A stretch of DNA of 24,648 nucleotides from Archangium sp. (GCA_016793585.1 JAEUJR010000524.1:1-24648), one strand, 5' to 3'. Shown: positions 6,453 through 14,925, numbered from the stretch's first letter. Notes: generated from the letters alone by a model not told the origin. Made by a program: numbers and translations.

Positions 6453-7625
6453 GTGCTGGCCGACTCGCTGTCTCGTCTGCGTGAACTGACCCTGCTGGTG
6501 GTGCTCGTGTTGTGCGGTTGCCCGAAAGCGCCGCCGCCGAAGAAGGTCGCCCCGCCGCCTCCGCCCGACCCGAAGGCCGAGGTCCGTGAGCTGGTGAAGA
6601 CCGTCTACTCCACCCTCGAGACCGGCGACCCTGACCCGATCAAGACGCTCATCGCTCCCGACGTGATGGCGTACGGCCTCGGCCCCAGCGACACCTTCGC
6701 GCAGCGAGACCCCCTCATCAACTTCGCCCGCCAGGAGCTGCTCTCGATCAGCCTCGAGAGCGAGGTGCTGCGAATTCGTTCTGGCCGCGTCGACGTCGGC
6801 GTCGCGCTCGGAGAACAATCGGCCTGGTTCTGGGACCTGCCCCGCGTCGAGTACGAGAAGAAGGGCAAGACCACCACGTGGCTCGCGCGCGTGACCGGCC
6901 ACGCCGTGAAGCTCGACGGCCAGTGGAGCATCGACGCCGTTCACGTGAGCCTCGGCGTACCCGACGAGAAGATCTACGCACCCGACGCGGCGAAGAAGTA
7001 CCTGCCGCCCGCCGACGTGTTGGCCGAACGCGGCAAAGACAGCGACGAGCTGGTCGGCCTCGCGCGCCGCATTCTCGATGACGTCGTCGTGAAGGTCGAT
7101 CGCACGAGCGAGCGCTCCGAGGTCGTGCTGCTGGGCACCGGCCCCGGCGAGCTCTTCGAGGGCGGCAAGGCGTTCAAAGACCTCGTGAAGCCGAAGCTGA
7201 ACGAGATCAAGAAGGCGGTGTTTTCGTACAAGGTCGATGGCCCGATTCGATCACGGCTCGCGCCGGGGCAGGGCACGGGCTGGGTCGCGGCGAACGTCGT
7301 CTTGCGACTTGGCGCAGGCAAGAAGCAGCAGGTGCTGCCTCCGTTTCGCGTGTTGTGGGTCTTCGCCGAAGAGAAGGGCCTGTGGAACCTCGTGAGCGAG
7401 CACCAGTCACTCGCGCTCAAGCAGGAGCTGCGCTCGCCCGCCGATGACGAAGCCATCAAGGCCTTCGAGCTCGTCGACAAGGTTCGTCGCGCGCGCTCGG
7501 ACCCGAAGCCGACCGCAAGCGCCGCACTCCCCACCGATGCGGGCGTCACGCCGCCCGCTGCCACCTCAGGCAAGGGTGGAAAGGTGACCGCGGCCTCCGA
7601 CGGCGGCATCGGAACGTTCGACTGA
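6453..7625 (+). CDS. Lipoprotein with two NTF2/SnoaL-like domains
   Basis: The 390-residue product has a hydrophobic signal segment ending in the lipobox Leu-Cys-Gly-Cys (Cys23) and a Lys/Pro-rich spacer. Two related domains of SnoaL/NTF2-like character then follow. Domain one (about 42-162) includes Ala-Pro-Asp-Val-Met-Ala-Tyr-Gly and a Trp-Leu-Ala-Arg-Val strand. Domain two (about 180-320) includes Leu-Gly-Thr-Gly-Pro-Gly-Glu-Leu-Phe-Glu-Gly and a late Trp-Asn-Leu-Val-Ser-Glu-His. The C-terminal tail is Ala/Pro/Gly-rich. No catalytic residues are evident, so a ligand-binding or structural envelope role is more likely than an enzyme. The start is uncertain: GTG 6453 is the only candidate giving a compact lipoprotein signal, but it has no clear ribosome binding site. 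It lies 38 bp after the AgmX-like gene and probably shares its transcript. Confidence 0.78.
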   Translation: MLADSLSRLRELTLLVVLVLCGCPKAPPPKKVAPPPPPDPKAEVRELVKTVYSTLETGDPDPIKTLIAPDVMAYGLGPSDTFAQRDPLINFARQELLSISLESEVLRIRSGRVDVGVALGEQSAWFWDLPRVEYEKKGKTTTWLARVTGHAVKLDGQWSIDAVHVSLGVPDEKIYAPDAAKKYLPPADVLAERGKDSDELVGLARRILDDVVVKVDRTSERSEVVLLGTGPGELFEGGKAFKDLVKPKLNEIKKAVFSYKVDGPIRSRLAPGQGTGWVAANVVLRLGAGKKQQVLPPFRVLWVFAEEKGLWNLVSEHQSLALKQELRSPADDEAIKAFELVDKVRRARSDPKPTASAALPTDAGVTPPAATSGKGGKVTAASDGGIGTFD

Positions 7626-7659
7626 AGCGCAGTGAGCGCCTCGCGCGACTGAAACACGA

Positions 7660-7692
7660 AGGGCTCGAGCCCTCTTCAGGCCCGAGCCCCGA
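7660..7692. terminator. Stem-loop region between convergent genes
   Basis: The 88-bp gap between the convergent lipoprotein and peptidase genes holds a perfect 14-bp palindrome (AGGGCTCGAGCCCT, 7660-7673). A second CGAGCCC copy (7683-7689) can pair alternatively with the left arm. No T-run follows in either direction. It may end transcription from both sides, but by composition it is not a classical rho-independent terminator. Confidence 0.4.
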
Positions 7693-7713
7693 AACACCGA
7701 GCCCAGTCTCAGC

Positions 7714-10347
7714 TCAGCGGTGCGCGCGGCGACGGCGGCTCAGGCTCAACAGGCCCAGCGTGGCGAGCACAGCCGAACCTTCCAGGCTCGAGCAGCCACA
7801 GCCCGTCTGCGCAGCAGGCTGACCAACGATCTGCGCCGCGGGGATCATCTTGGTGTCGTTCCCCATCTGGCCCGCGTCGACGGGCATCATCATCATGCCG
7901 GCGTCCATCATGGGCATGCCGGCGTCGACCGGGAACATGCAGTTCACCAGCGGCTCCGCAGCGAGCTCGACGTTCTGCAGCGTCGCTCCACCACCACGCG
8001 CCGCCAGCGCCACGTAGACCTCCGAGGTCGCACCGCACGGCACGCGCACGTCGACACGGCCATCGAGGCGTCCGTTCATCGCCTGAAGCGAGGCGGTGGT
8101 CTCGGCGTCGTTGCTCAGCTGCGCGCCGTTGCGGGTGAAGGTGACCGGCGAAGCCGTCTTCGTCAGCACGACGATGGCCGGCGTGTTTCCGCCAAAGCCG
8201 CCACCACCACTCTGATCAGCCTTGATGGTGATGCCCTGGGCGCCGTTCGGCACGCGCAGCTTGAACTGAATCGGGCCAGGCACGTTCGCCGTGCGGAGCA
8301 TCGAGGCCGTGGGAATGGCGAACATCGCACGCGGCGCCGACGCGGTCGTCACGTCGAGCACTTTCGAGCAGGCGATGACGCCCTTCGAGGTGAAGATCTG
8401 GGTGAGCGCGGTGCCGGCCGCGGGCGTGAAGGCCGTCGAGACGCGCGCGGCCATCACCTGCGCCACCGAGGCGAAGTCGGCGTTGGGCGCGAGCGAGACG
8501 AGCATGGCGTAGAAGGCCGCGTCGTAGGTCGCGCCGTTGTCGGTGCCCAGGTTCGCGAGCCGGCCAGCCCACAGCGCCGCCGAGACGTGCTGGCTGTCCT
8601 GGTGCACCTCACCCCAGAGCACGTCGGGGCACGACAGCGTATTGGCCAACGAGCGCAGGTAGCCGTCCTGTCGAACGCCCATCACCCCCGAGCCCGCCAG
8701 CGCCCGCGGCCCGAAGTAGGGACCGACCTCGGCGAGGTTGCCGAACGCGCCCGCGATGTAGTCGGCAAAGCCCTCATGCAGCGCGCCGCCTTCGTTGTTG
8801 GCCGACCGGTTGTCGATGGCCACGTCTTCGAAGGTGAGCGCCGCGGTGGCGTAGACGACGCCATGACCGAACTCGTGCCACAGCACCGTCGCGTCGTAGG
8901 CCGCGTCGGCGGCGTTGCCCTGGAAGATCATCAGCGTGTCGACGCCCGTGGTGAGGCCGGGGAGCGGCAGTTGGCTGAAGTTCTCGACCGGGAAGAACGC
9001 GGCGTTGTCGAAGCGGCCGAAGTCGCGAATGCGGCAGGTGCCGGTGTTCGAGCCGAGCGGCGGCGGCAGACACTGCGGCACTCCTTCGATCTGCATCGCT
9101 TCGGCGAGCGTCGAGGGCAGCTTGGGGATCAGCACGTTCGACAGCACCGCGACCCGGCGCGCGGGCGTGCGGCGCTCGTCACGCATCTTGAAGGGGCCGA
9201 TGGCGGGCTGGTTCGCAGGGAACAGCGGCGCCGCACGCGACGAGAGCCCGCGCACCCAGTCGTAGACGCGGTTCACGTGGTAGAACGAGTGCGTGTGCGC
9301 GAACGTGTCGGAGTTCGCCGGGTCGTTCAGCTCCACCACGGCGCGATTGGCGGGCGGGTCGACGGGGTCGTAGCGGTAGTCGCCACCGTCACGCTGATTC
9401 GTCGCCTGGTTCACGCGGTCGCAGACGGGAATGTCGAGGTTGATGTTGAAGCCCATGATGCTGGTCGGGCCCGCGACCCGCAGCGGCCCCGCATCGGGCA
9501 CGCAGCCGGCGTTCGCGCAGCAGTTGTAGCTGGTCAGCTGATCGCCGCAGAGCACCCCCGCGTCGTTGTCGCGAATCACGAAGCCGCCATCGGGCAGATA
9601 GACCTCGCAGGTGTCTGCCACGTACGAGCCGCCGTCGGGGTGCGTGAGCGAAGCGACGATCGTCGGGGTGCGACCCACGCCGGCGTCGAGGCCGCCGGGC
9701 GACACCGGGTACACGTTCACGTCGTTCGCCGCGTGGTGAACACGGTTCTGCGTGAAGAGCGTCTCACCGGTGACCGCGTCGAGGCCGATGTACCAGTTCT
9801 TCGACCGATCGACCGAGGCCACGTGCGTGAGCCAGCCGGCGTGCAGCTCGTCGTCGACCGCGAAGAAGACCTTCGTGGCGCCGCCGAAGGGCCTCGCCGA
9901 GTTGGGCATCAACGCGGGGAAGGGCACGGCCTTCGACGCCTGTGACAGCGCTGCCGCCTCCGACATCGAGAACTCGTTCTTCACAGGGCGTTGATTCACC
10001 AGGCTCGACGAGACCTGAACGATGCGCGCGCGCTCGTCGACCGTGAGCACCAGCTTCGCCTGGTAGAGGTCGACGCCGTCGAGCTGCTGCACGAAGTGCA
10101 GGCTCGCCCCGAAGCGCGTCGCGAAGCCCACGTCGAAGCGCAGCGTCGTCGCTGGGTGAAGGCCGAGTCGCTCGCGGTTGGTCAGCGCCCACGCCTTCGC
10201 CGAGAGCGAGAGATCGCCCGTCAGCGGCTCCGACAGCACGCCGAGCTGCAGCGTGGGGGCCCCGACGGCCGACGGTCTGGCCTCGAAGGCGATGGTGGGG
10301 GTGAAGACATTCGCGGCAGTCAACGTAGCGACGATCGTCGAGAGCAT
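7714..10347 (-). CDS. Secreted M36/fungalysin-like metallopeptidase with MYXO-CTERM tail
   Basis: The 877-residue protein starts with a hydrophobic export segment. An FTP/PepSY-like inhibitory propeptide region follows (about 25-220) and then a zinc peptidase domain with His491-Glu492-Phe-Gly-His495 and the third ligand Glu525 in His-Glu-Gly-Phe-Ala-Asp. This HExxH plus Glu pattern, with the long propeptide, fits the M36 fungalysin type. A beta-sandwich-like region and a Met/Asp/Ala-rich linker follow. The end is Gly-Cys-Gly-Cys-Ser-Ser, a hydrophobic helix and Arg-Arg-Arg-Arg, which is the MYXO-CTERM layout for surface anchoring or release in myxobacteria. I chose ATG 10347 because GAGGAA lies just upstream; GTG 10392 would add 15 polar residues before the signal. 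It is probably a monocistronic gene, divergent from fdxA. Confidence 0.88.
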   Translation of the reverse strand: MLSTIVATLTAANVFTPTIAFEARPSAVGAPTLQLGVLSEPLTGDLSLSAKAWALTNRERLGLHPATTLRFDVGFATRFGASLHFVQQLDGVDLYQAKLVLTVDERARIVQVSSSLVNQRPVKNEFSMSEAAALSQASKAVPFPALMPNSARPFGGATKVFFAVDDELHAGWLTHVASVDRSKNWYIGLDAVTGETLFTQNRVHHAANDVNVYPVSPGGLDAGVGRTPTIVASLTHPDGGSYVADTCEVYLPDGGFVIRDNDAGVLCGDQLTSYNCCANAGCVPDAGPLRVAGPTSIMGFNINLDIPVCDRVNQATNQRDGGDYRYDPVDPPANRAVVELNDPANSDTFAHTHSFYHVNRVYDWVRGLSSRAAPLFPANQPAIGPFKMRDERRTPARRVAVLSNVLIPKLPSTLAEAMQIEGVPQCLPPPLGSNTGTCRIRDFGRFDNAAFFPVENFSQLPLPGLTTGVDTLMIFQGNAADAAYDATVLWHEFGHGVVYATAALTFEDVAIDNRSANNEGGALHEGFADYIAGAFGNLAEVGPYFGPRALAGSGVMGVRQDGYLRSLANTLSCPDVLWGEVHQDSQHVSAALWAGRLANLGTDNGATYDAAFYAMLVSLAPNADFASVAQVMAARVSTAFTPAAGTALTQIFTSKGVIACSKVLDVTTASAPRAMFAIPTASMLRTANVPGPIQFKLRVPNGAQGITIKADQSGGGGFGGNTPAIVVLTKTASPVTFTRNGAQLSNDAETTASLQAMNGRLDGRVDVRVPCGATSEVYVALAARGGGATLQNVELAAEPLVNCMFPVDAGMPMMDAGMMMMPVDAGQMGNDTKMIPAAQIVGQPAAQTGCGCSSLEGSAVLATLGLLSLSRRRRAHR

Positions 10348-10594
10348 CGGTTCCTCGGGCAGCTCCGCTCGGCCGGAGCTCGTGGCGCGCACCCGTCACG
10401 GCACGGGCGCGGTTTTCAAAAGCGCGCGGACACTACCGCTCTTGCCGCTGGCGAGAAGCAATTGCGTCTCAACTTCGACGTGCCGCGCCTCTCAGCTGCT
10501 GAGAAACGAGGCCGCTTTCTTCGGTGAAATTGGCGACGCGCGGCGGTACACCCCTGCGCGTTTCATCGACCTGTTGAACGCAAAGGAGTTCGTC

Positions 10595-10930
10595 GTGGCC
10601 TACGTCGTCGCCGAGCCGTGCATCAAGTGCAAGTACACCGACTGTGTCGAGGTGTGCCCCGTCAACTGCTTCTACGAGGGCGCCAACTTCCTCGTGATTC
10701 ACCCTGACGAGTGCATCGACTGCGGCGCGTGCGAGCCCGTCTGCCCGACGAAGGCGATCTTCCCCGAGGGCGACCTTCCCGAGACGTGGAAGGAGTACAA
10801 GGCGCTCAACGCCGACCTCGCGACGAAGTGGCCGCAGATCTCCGAGAAGAAGTCGCCGCTGCCCGAGGCCGAGCAGTTCAAGGACAAAGAGGGCAAGCGC
10901 TCGATGCTCGACATGGCGCCGGGCAAGTAG
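10595..10930 (+). CDS. fdxA: Seven-iron ferredoxin (3Fe-4S plus 4Fe-4S)
   Basis: The 111-residue product closely follows the Azotobacter FdI type. Cys9, Cys17 and Cys50 would bind the [3Fe-4S] cluster; Cys21, Cys40, Cys43 and Cys46 would bind the [4Fe-4S] cluster. Cys12 and Cys25 complete the pattern. The family motifs Cys-Ile-Lys-Cys-Lys-Tyr-Thr-Asp-Cys and Cys-Ile-Asp-Cys-Gly-Ala-Cys are intact. It acts as a cytoplasmic low-potential electron carrier whose partners cannot be told from the context. The usual C-terminal extension with Trp-Pro-Gln-Ile and Lys-Lys-Ser-Pro-Leu-Pro is present. GTG 10595 is the start, with AAAGGAG six bases upstream; the encoded Met-Ala-Tyr-Val-Val fits the family N-terminus. 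A hairpin follows the gene. Confidence 0.95.
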   Translation: MAYVVAEPCIKCKYTDCVEVCPVNCFYEGANFLVIHPDECIDCGACEPVCPTKAIFPEGDLPETWKEYKALNADLATKWPQISEKKSPLPEAEQFKDKEGKRSMLDMAPGK

Positions 10931-10957
10931 GCCCGCCCGCCGGTCGCAGTTCGATAC

Positions 10958-10999
10958 AGCCCCTGCTCCGCATGGTCGGTGCAGGGGCTTCGTTCTTCG
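10958..10999 (+). terminator. Hairpin downstream of fdxA
   Basis: A perfect 9-bp stem, AGCCCCTGC (10958-10966) with GCAGGGGCT (10981-10989), encloses a 14-nt loop and is followed by a T-rich but interrupted tract (tcgttcttcgt). It begins 28 bp after the fdxA stop, so it likely ends the fdxA transcript. The next gene's ribosome binding site lies right after it, so some read-through is possible. Confidence 0.6.
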
Positions 11000-11012
11000 T
11001 GAAGGAGGCGTC

Positions 11013-11228
11013 GTGGCCGCTCGTCGTCCGCGCTGGGTGATCGCCGTTCGCGTCGTCGCGCTTCTGCTGCTCGGCTTTCAGCTCGCGCTCATGTTCGCGC
11101 CAGGCCGGTTCGTCGGGTTGCTGCGGCTGCCCATGCTCGCGCAGTTCGCGCTCGGCACCGCAGTGCTCGGCGCGGTCGTCGTCGAGGTGCTGGCCGCCGC
11201 CGGAATGCTGGGCTCGTCAGCCGACTGA
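11013..11228 (+). CDS. 71-residue two-helix membrane protein
   Basis: GTG 11013 is preceded by an excellent ribosome binding site (GAAGGAGG, 11001-11008) at 5-nt spacing, which strongly supports a real gene despite its size. The product has a basic N-terminus (Met-Ala-Ala-Arg-Arg-Pro-Arg-Trp). Two hydrophobic helices follow (about 9-29 and 41-64), joined by Pro-Gly-Arg-Phe-Val-Gly-Leu-Leu-Arg. The tail is short and polar. The positive-inside pattern puts the N-terminus in the cytoplasm. I do not recognise a family. It lies just after the fdxA hairpin, so it may be read with fdxA at low level. Its last 12 nt overlap the end of the convergent FliK-like gene. Confidence 0.75.
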   Translation: MAARRPRWVIAVRVVALLLLGFQLALMFAPGRFVGLLRLPMLAQFALGTAVLGAVVVEVLAAAGMLGSSAD

Positions 11229-12008
11229 GAGCGCCCCGACCTTGAGGCCGCGCGCTTCGAGCTCGTCACGAATGCGGTTCACGGTGTCTGCGTCGGGCGG
11301 GCCGTTCTGGCCGACCAGCTTGAGCGCGATGCGGCCGGGGCCCAGCTTCTCGATCTCCACCCGGGCGCCCAGCGAGTTGTTGAGCGTGAGCGCGAGGGCG
11401 GGCCGCTGCGAACGAACGAAGGTGTCGATGCGCTCGATGAGGGCCGCGGCCTGTGCAGCCCGAACCTCGGGCGTGGGGCGCGGCTGCGGAGCGGGAAGCG
11501 CGAACGGCAGCTCGTTGAGCGACGAGATGGGCTGGAGCGGGTTGCCGACCTTCTGAGACGCCGCGCCGCCGGGCCGGGTCTCGAACTCGGCGACGAGCTC
11601 TTTCACGATGAGATCGACCACGCGCGCGTTCGTCTTCTGCTCGGCGCTCTCGGTCGACTCCGCGCGAACCGTGGTGCTGCTCTCGGCGGTGGTGACGTGG
11701 TGCGCCCGAACCGACTCCAGCCGCTGGGCCTCACTCTCGACCCTCGCGCGGGCCTGTACCGTCGTCTGTGCGCTGGCCTGGGCCTGAGCGGCGACCACAG
11801 TGGCTCGAGCGATCTTCTGGGTGGGAACCCGGCTCGTGTCGGCCTTCACCGGGGCGATGGCGGGCGGAGTGGTGTTCGGCTTCTTCTTCAGCCCAGGCGG
11901 GTTGGGTGACGTTCGTCGAACCTCATCGAGCAGGGCCTTGAAGGGCTGAGTCGACTCGCTCCGCGAAGCGACGGCGGGAGGTGGCGGGCGAGACACGCGC
12001 GAGGACAT
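11217..12008 (-). CDS. FliK/SctP-like protein (C-terminal export-control-type domain)
   Basis: The 263-residue protein has a long disordered N-terminal half rich in Ala, Gln, Thr and Pro. The compact C-terminal region (about 190-263) follows the pattern of the FliK/type III needle-length C-terminal domain: a leading helix, Ala-Arg-Val-Glu-Ile-Glu-Lys-Leu-Gly-Pro-Gly-Arg-Ile-Ala-Leu-Lys-Leu, then an Asn-Arg-Ile-Arg-Asp-Glu-Leu helix and Gly-Leu-Lys-Val-Gly-Ala-Leu-Ser-Val. The disordered N-terminus also fits a molecular ruler. No flagellar or type III genes are nearby, so the call rests only on this pattern. The start is ATG 12008, with GAGAA about 6 nt upstream; a TTG 25 codons earlier is less likely. 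It follows the secreted-protein gene in the same direction after 134 bp. Its stop overlaps the convergent gene by 12 nt. Confidence 0.6.
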   Translation of the reverse strand: MSSRVSRPPPPAVASRSESTQPFKALLDEVRRTSPNPPGLKKKPNTTPPAIAPVKADTSRVPTQKIARATVVAAQAQASAQTTVQARARVESEAQRLESVRAHHVTTAESSTTVRAESTESAEQKTNARVVDLIVKELVAEFETRPGGAASQKVGNPLQPISSLNELPFALPAPQPRPTPEVRAAQAAALIERIDTFVRSQRPALALTLNNSLGARVEIEKLGPGRIALKLVGQNGPPDADTVNRIRDELEARGLKVGALSVG

Positions 12009-12142
12009 GAGCGGTTCTCGCAGCACTGCACGTGCCAGTCGTAACCGGTTGGATCTGGTGGCCCCGATGGCCCCCGTTGGCAAACTGGCAGGACCCGGGC
12101 GTCTTGACCGACCCGCGGGCGCTCAGAAACCCGCTGGGTGAA

Positions 12143-13177
12143 TCAGTGCTTGAAGCCGCCCGGTTGGGCGGGCCCGATGCCCGTCAGCTCGTTGATGGCG
12201 GCCGGGCAGGCGGCCACGACGTTGGGGTCGGCGAGCATGGCTCCGTACCAGTCGCGATCTTCGAAGAGCACGGCGTCGCGCACCTCGACCTCGGTGACGT
12301 CGCGGTTCATCTCCCAGAACTGGCCTCGCACCATCATGCGCTGGCCGCGGGCGGCTTTTTCGAGATCGGAGAACTGCTTGGGGGCGAGCTTCGCGATGAT
12401 CTTCACCGGCGGAGGCGGCTTCTTCGAGGCGTCGCCATAGAAGTCGATCTCGGTCTTGCGCGGGTCGGGCGGCAGCCACTCGAGAATCGCGACGAGCTCG
12501 CCGAACTCGACCGGGTTGTACTTCTTGCCCTTCTTCTTCTTCGGCGCGTTCGAGCCGGCGTCGATGAGCTGCGCGCCTCCCCACGCGACCGCGCGATCGA
12601 GGTACGCATCACGAAACGAGGCGGCCACGTCGGTGGTGACCGCGCTGTTGGCTCCCACCACCTCGAGGTAGTACCGCTGTTTGAGGATGGGGATCTGGAA
12701 GTAGCTCGAGTCGACGAGCGAGACGCCCTCGTTCAGCATCTTCAGCTTGCCCAGGTCGATGATCTTCACTTGCGGGTTGATGGCCTTGGCCGTCTCGAGC
12801 CACGCGTCGGGCAGGCGCTTGTCGATCATCACCCGGCGAACCATCGAGAGCAGGTACGCCATCGCGGGGAAGCTGGGCGTGGTGGCCTGCGTCTCGATCG
12901 CCGCCTTCAGGTTCGGGTCGAGCACGAAGTTCTCGTCGCGTTTGTGAAGGGTGGGGCCGATCTCAGCGAGGGCCACGAAGAGCGCGCCCATCAACTGCAC
13001 ACAGGCCGGGTCCTGTGAACCCTCCGCGAGCATCTTGGCCAGCTTCGACTTCGCGAAGCGCCGGTCCATCGTCTCTTCGCGAAAGACGACGGCTTTGCCC
13101 GAGCCGAACAGGTCTTCCTTTTGAGCGAGGGCAGGGGCAGCGAGCAAGAGGACGAGGAGGGACGCAATCAGTCGCAT
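12143..13177 (-). CDS. Secreted protein of unknown function
   Basis: The 344-residue product begins with a clear Sec signal peptide (Met-Arg-Leu-Ile, a Leu-rich core, then Ala-Pro-Ala-Leu-Ala, cleavage likely after residue 18). The mature part starts Gln-Lys-Glu-Asp and is mixed alpha/beta with no recognised catalytic motif. A Lys-rich stretch (Lys213-Lys219 region) and a Pro-Pro-Pro-Pro segment (254-257) sit in surface-type linkers, and Asn-Pro-Val-Glu-Phe-Gly-Glu-Leu follows the first. It has two cysteines, Cys59 and one near the C-terminus, which could form a disulfide. The start ATG 13177 has GGAG six nt upstream and places the signal at the N-terminus. The gene lies 74 bp after the MFS transporter and before the FliK-like gene, all in one direction. 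I do not recognise the family. Confidence 0.75.
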   Translation of the reverse strand: MRLIASLLVLLLAAPALAQKEDLFGSGKAVVFREETMDRRFAKSKLAKMLAEGSQDPACVQLMGALFVALAEIGPTLHKRDENFVLDPNLKAAIETQATTPSFPAMAYLLSMVRRVMIDKRLPDAWLETAKAINPQVKIIDLGKLKMLNEGVSLVDSSYFQIPILKQRYYLEVVGANSAVTTDVAASFRDAYLDRAVAWGGAQLIDAGSNAPKKKKGKKYNPVEFGELVAILEWLPPDPRKTEIDFYGDASKKPPPPVKIIAKLAPKQFSDLEKAARGQRMMVRGQFWEMNRDVTEVEVRDAVLFEDRDWYGAMLADPNVVAACPAAINELTGIGPAQPGGFKH

Positions 13178-13251
13178 GGCGGCTCCAAAGGTAGCACCGG
13201 ACACGAAGGACGACTCGTCTCAGTGGGTATTCTCGCAGCGGCTGACCCTCA

Positions 13252-14424
13252 TCAAGAGGCCGCGGCCGCTGCAGGCGCGTTTTCTGCGCGATCGACGAGC
13301 CGGAAGGCGACCACGAGCATGGGCAGCACCTCGGCGAGCGCGGCGAGCTGGAAGAGCCGGTGGCCTCCGACCAGGTCGTAGAGCCTGCCCGAGCCGGTGA
13401 AGCCGATGAGGCCGCCAATGCCGAAGGTGGCCGCGACGAAGAGCGACTGGCCGGTCGACCGAAGCGACCCCGGCGCACGCTCGGCGACCCACGAGATGCC
13501 GGCGACGTAGAAGGCGCCGAAGCTGATTCCATGCAGGCCGGCCAGCGCGACGAGCAGCGTGGCCGACGAGGTGAAGCCCATCGCGCCCCAGCGAAAAGCG
13601 CTGACGGCGAACGCGAGCATGAGCACCGCGCGCGGCTTGATGCGATGGCCCCACCGCGACCAGGTCGAGAACACCAGCATCTCGCTGGTGACGGCGACGC
13701 TGGCCGAGAGGCTGACCGTCGACGGGGGGAACCCCAGGGCCTTGAACTGCAGGCCGAGGCTGCCGTGATACGGGGCGCTCGCGATCCAGTGCAGGGCGGT
13801 TGCGACGAGCAGCCAGCGCACCTGGGGGTTCGCGAGCAGCGAGACGGCTCCGGCGAGGTCGGCGCGCGGCCCCGTTCGTTTCACCGCGGGAGTGCGCGCG
13901 AGCGTGAGCCCTGCCCAGCCCGCGTAGGTGCCGATGAGCGCGAGCGTGACGTGAACGACGCGCCGGTCGACGACGTCGACGAAGAAGCCGAACGCCAGGG
14001 TGGCGATGACGAAGCCGGCCGAGCCGAAGGTGCGCAGCGCGGCGAACGAGCCTCCGTGCCGCTCGACGTGCGCGAGGGCGAGGCTGTCGATGACGGTCGT
14101 GGTCGCCGCGCTGAAGAGCGAGAACAGGGCGAGACTTGCCAGCACGGCGGGGAAGGTCGTCGCCGTCAGCAGCAGGCCGAAACCGCACAGGCTCCCGACC
14201 GAGAGAACGAAGAGCACCAGGCCGGGGCGACCCGTTCGGTCGGCCAATTGGCCCCACAGGGGCGGCGCCACCAGCGCGAAGAACGGCCCCACCGAGAGCA
14301 GCAGGCCGATCTGCGAAGGTTGGATATCAAGTGATTGATAATAGACGGGCAGGAACGGCAGCGTGACGCCGACGGACATGAAGAAGAGCAGGTAGAAGAC
14401 GATCAGGCTGCGCGCGTTTGCCAT
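13252..14424 (-). CDS. MFS transporter, 12 helices (LacY/NupG/HcaT-like subgroup)
   Basis: The 390-residue integral membrane protein has twelve predicted helices in two halves. The first intracellular loop has Gly-Gln-Leu-Ala-Asp-Arg-Thr-Gly-Arg, a close match to the MFS signature between helices 2 and 3. The N-terminus (Val-Thr-Leu-Pro-Phe-Leu-Pro-Val-Tyr-Tyr) and the Ala-Leu-Arg-Thr-Phe-Gly-Ser-Ala-Gly-Phe segment fit the MFS_1-like group that includes phenylpropionate and nucleoside importers. The C-terminal tail ends in an Ala run. It probably imports or exports a small organic compound by proton coupling; the substrate is unknown. I chose ATG 14424; a GTG one codon upstream (14427) is an equal alternative. 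The start lies only 30 bp from the divergent GNAT gene, whose putative -35 element overlaps this gene's first codons. Confidence 0.85.
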   Translation of the reverse strand: MANARSLIVFYLLFFMSVGVTLPFLPVYYQSLDIQPSQIGLLLSVGPFFALVAPPLWGQLADRTGRPGLVLFVLSVGSLCGFGLLLTATTFPAVLASLALFSLFSAATTTVIDSLALAHVERHGGSFAALRTFGSAGFVIATLAFGFFVDVVDRRVVHVTLALIGTYAGWAGLTLARTPAVKRTGPRADLAGAVSLLANPQVRWLLVATALHWIASAPYHGSLGLQFKALGFPPSTVSLSASVAVTSEMLVFSTWSRWGHRIKPRAVLMLAFAVSAFRWGAMGFTSSATLLVALAGLHGISFGAFYVAGISWVAERAPGSLRSTGQSLFVAATFGIGGLIGFTGSGRLYDLVGGHRLFQLAALAEVLPMLVVAFRLVDRAENAPAAAAAS

Positions 14425-14446
14425 CACCTGCGAAGTGCCCTATCAC
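14418..14446 (+). promoter_or_regulatory. Sigma-70-type promoter for the GNAT/thioesterase pair, leaderless
   Basis: TTGCCA (14418-14423, 5 of 6 match to TTGACA) is followed after 17 bp by TATCAC (14441-14446, 4 of 6 to TATAAT). Transcription would begin about 14453-14455, at the GNAT ATG (14455), which has no ribosome binding site. The -35 box lies inside the start of the divergent MFS gene. The match is by eye only. Confidence 0.5.
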
Positions 14447-14454
14447 GCGCCGCG

Positions 14455-14925
14455 ATGTCGGCCACCGCCACGCCCATCGTCGTCGTGCCCGTGAAGAACG
14501 AGGGAGAGCTCTTTCAGGCCCTCGCCATTCGTGAGGTCGTCTTCATCGAGGAGCAAAGCGTTCCCGAGAGCCTCGAGCGCGACGCCGAAGACGCGAGCGC
14601 GTACCACGTGCTGGCGATGAAGGGCGGCCACGCCATCGGCACTGGCCGGCTCGTCGAACTGCCCGAGCCTCCTCCGGGCGCGAACGGCAAGTGGGGGCGC
14701 GTGGGTCGCATGGCCGTGCTCTCGAGCGATCGCAAGTCGGGCGTCGGCGCGAAGCTGCTCACCGCCCTCGAGGCCGAAGCGAAGAAGCGCGGGCTCACCG
14801 GCATCAAGCTGCACGCGCAGCTGTCGGCCATGGAGTTCTACAAGCGCCACGGCTACGAGGCTGACGGCGCCGTCTTCGAAGAAGCGGGCATGCCGCACCT
14901 CGAGATGAAGAAGTCTCTGAGCTGA
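14455..14925 (+). CDS. GNAT-family N-acetyltransferase
   Basis: The 156-residue protein has the ElaA/YjcF-type GNAT pattern. Arg26-Glu-Val-Val-Phe-Ile-Glu-Glu-Gln (26-34) is followed by Glu-Arg-Asp-Ala-Glu-Asp. A strand with Gly-Arg-Val-Gly-Arg-Met-Ala-Val follows (81-88), and then the acetyl-CoA pyrophosphate loop Arg-Lys-Ser-Gly-Val-Gly-Ala (93-99). The late Phe-Tyr-Lys-Arg-His-Gly-Tyr segment (128-134) is also typical. It should transfer an acetyl group from acetyl-CoA to an amine on an unknown acceptor in the cytoplasm. ATG 14455 starts just before the conserved first strand; longer in-frame versions lie inside the MFS gene on the other strand. No ribosome binding site is visible and a -10-like box ends 8 nt upstream, so the mRNA may be leaderless. 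The thioesterase gene follows after 4 bp. Confidence 0.85.
   Translation: MSATATPIVVVPVKNEGELFQALAIREVVFIEEQSVPESLERDAEDASAYHVLAMKGGHAIGTGRLVELPEPPPGANGKWGRVGRMAVLSSDRKSGVGAKLLTALEAEAKKRGLTGIKLHAQLSAMEFYKRHGYEADGAVFEEAGMPHLEMKKSLS

Noticed and set aside
7720..9945. A 741-codon open frame opposite the peptidase gene
   Set aside because: Arg/Val/His-rich antisense translation without motifs; the minus strand has a clear HExxH peptidase and MYXO-CTERM tail.
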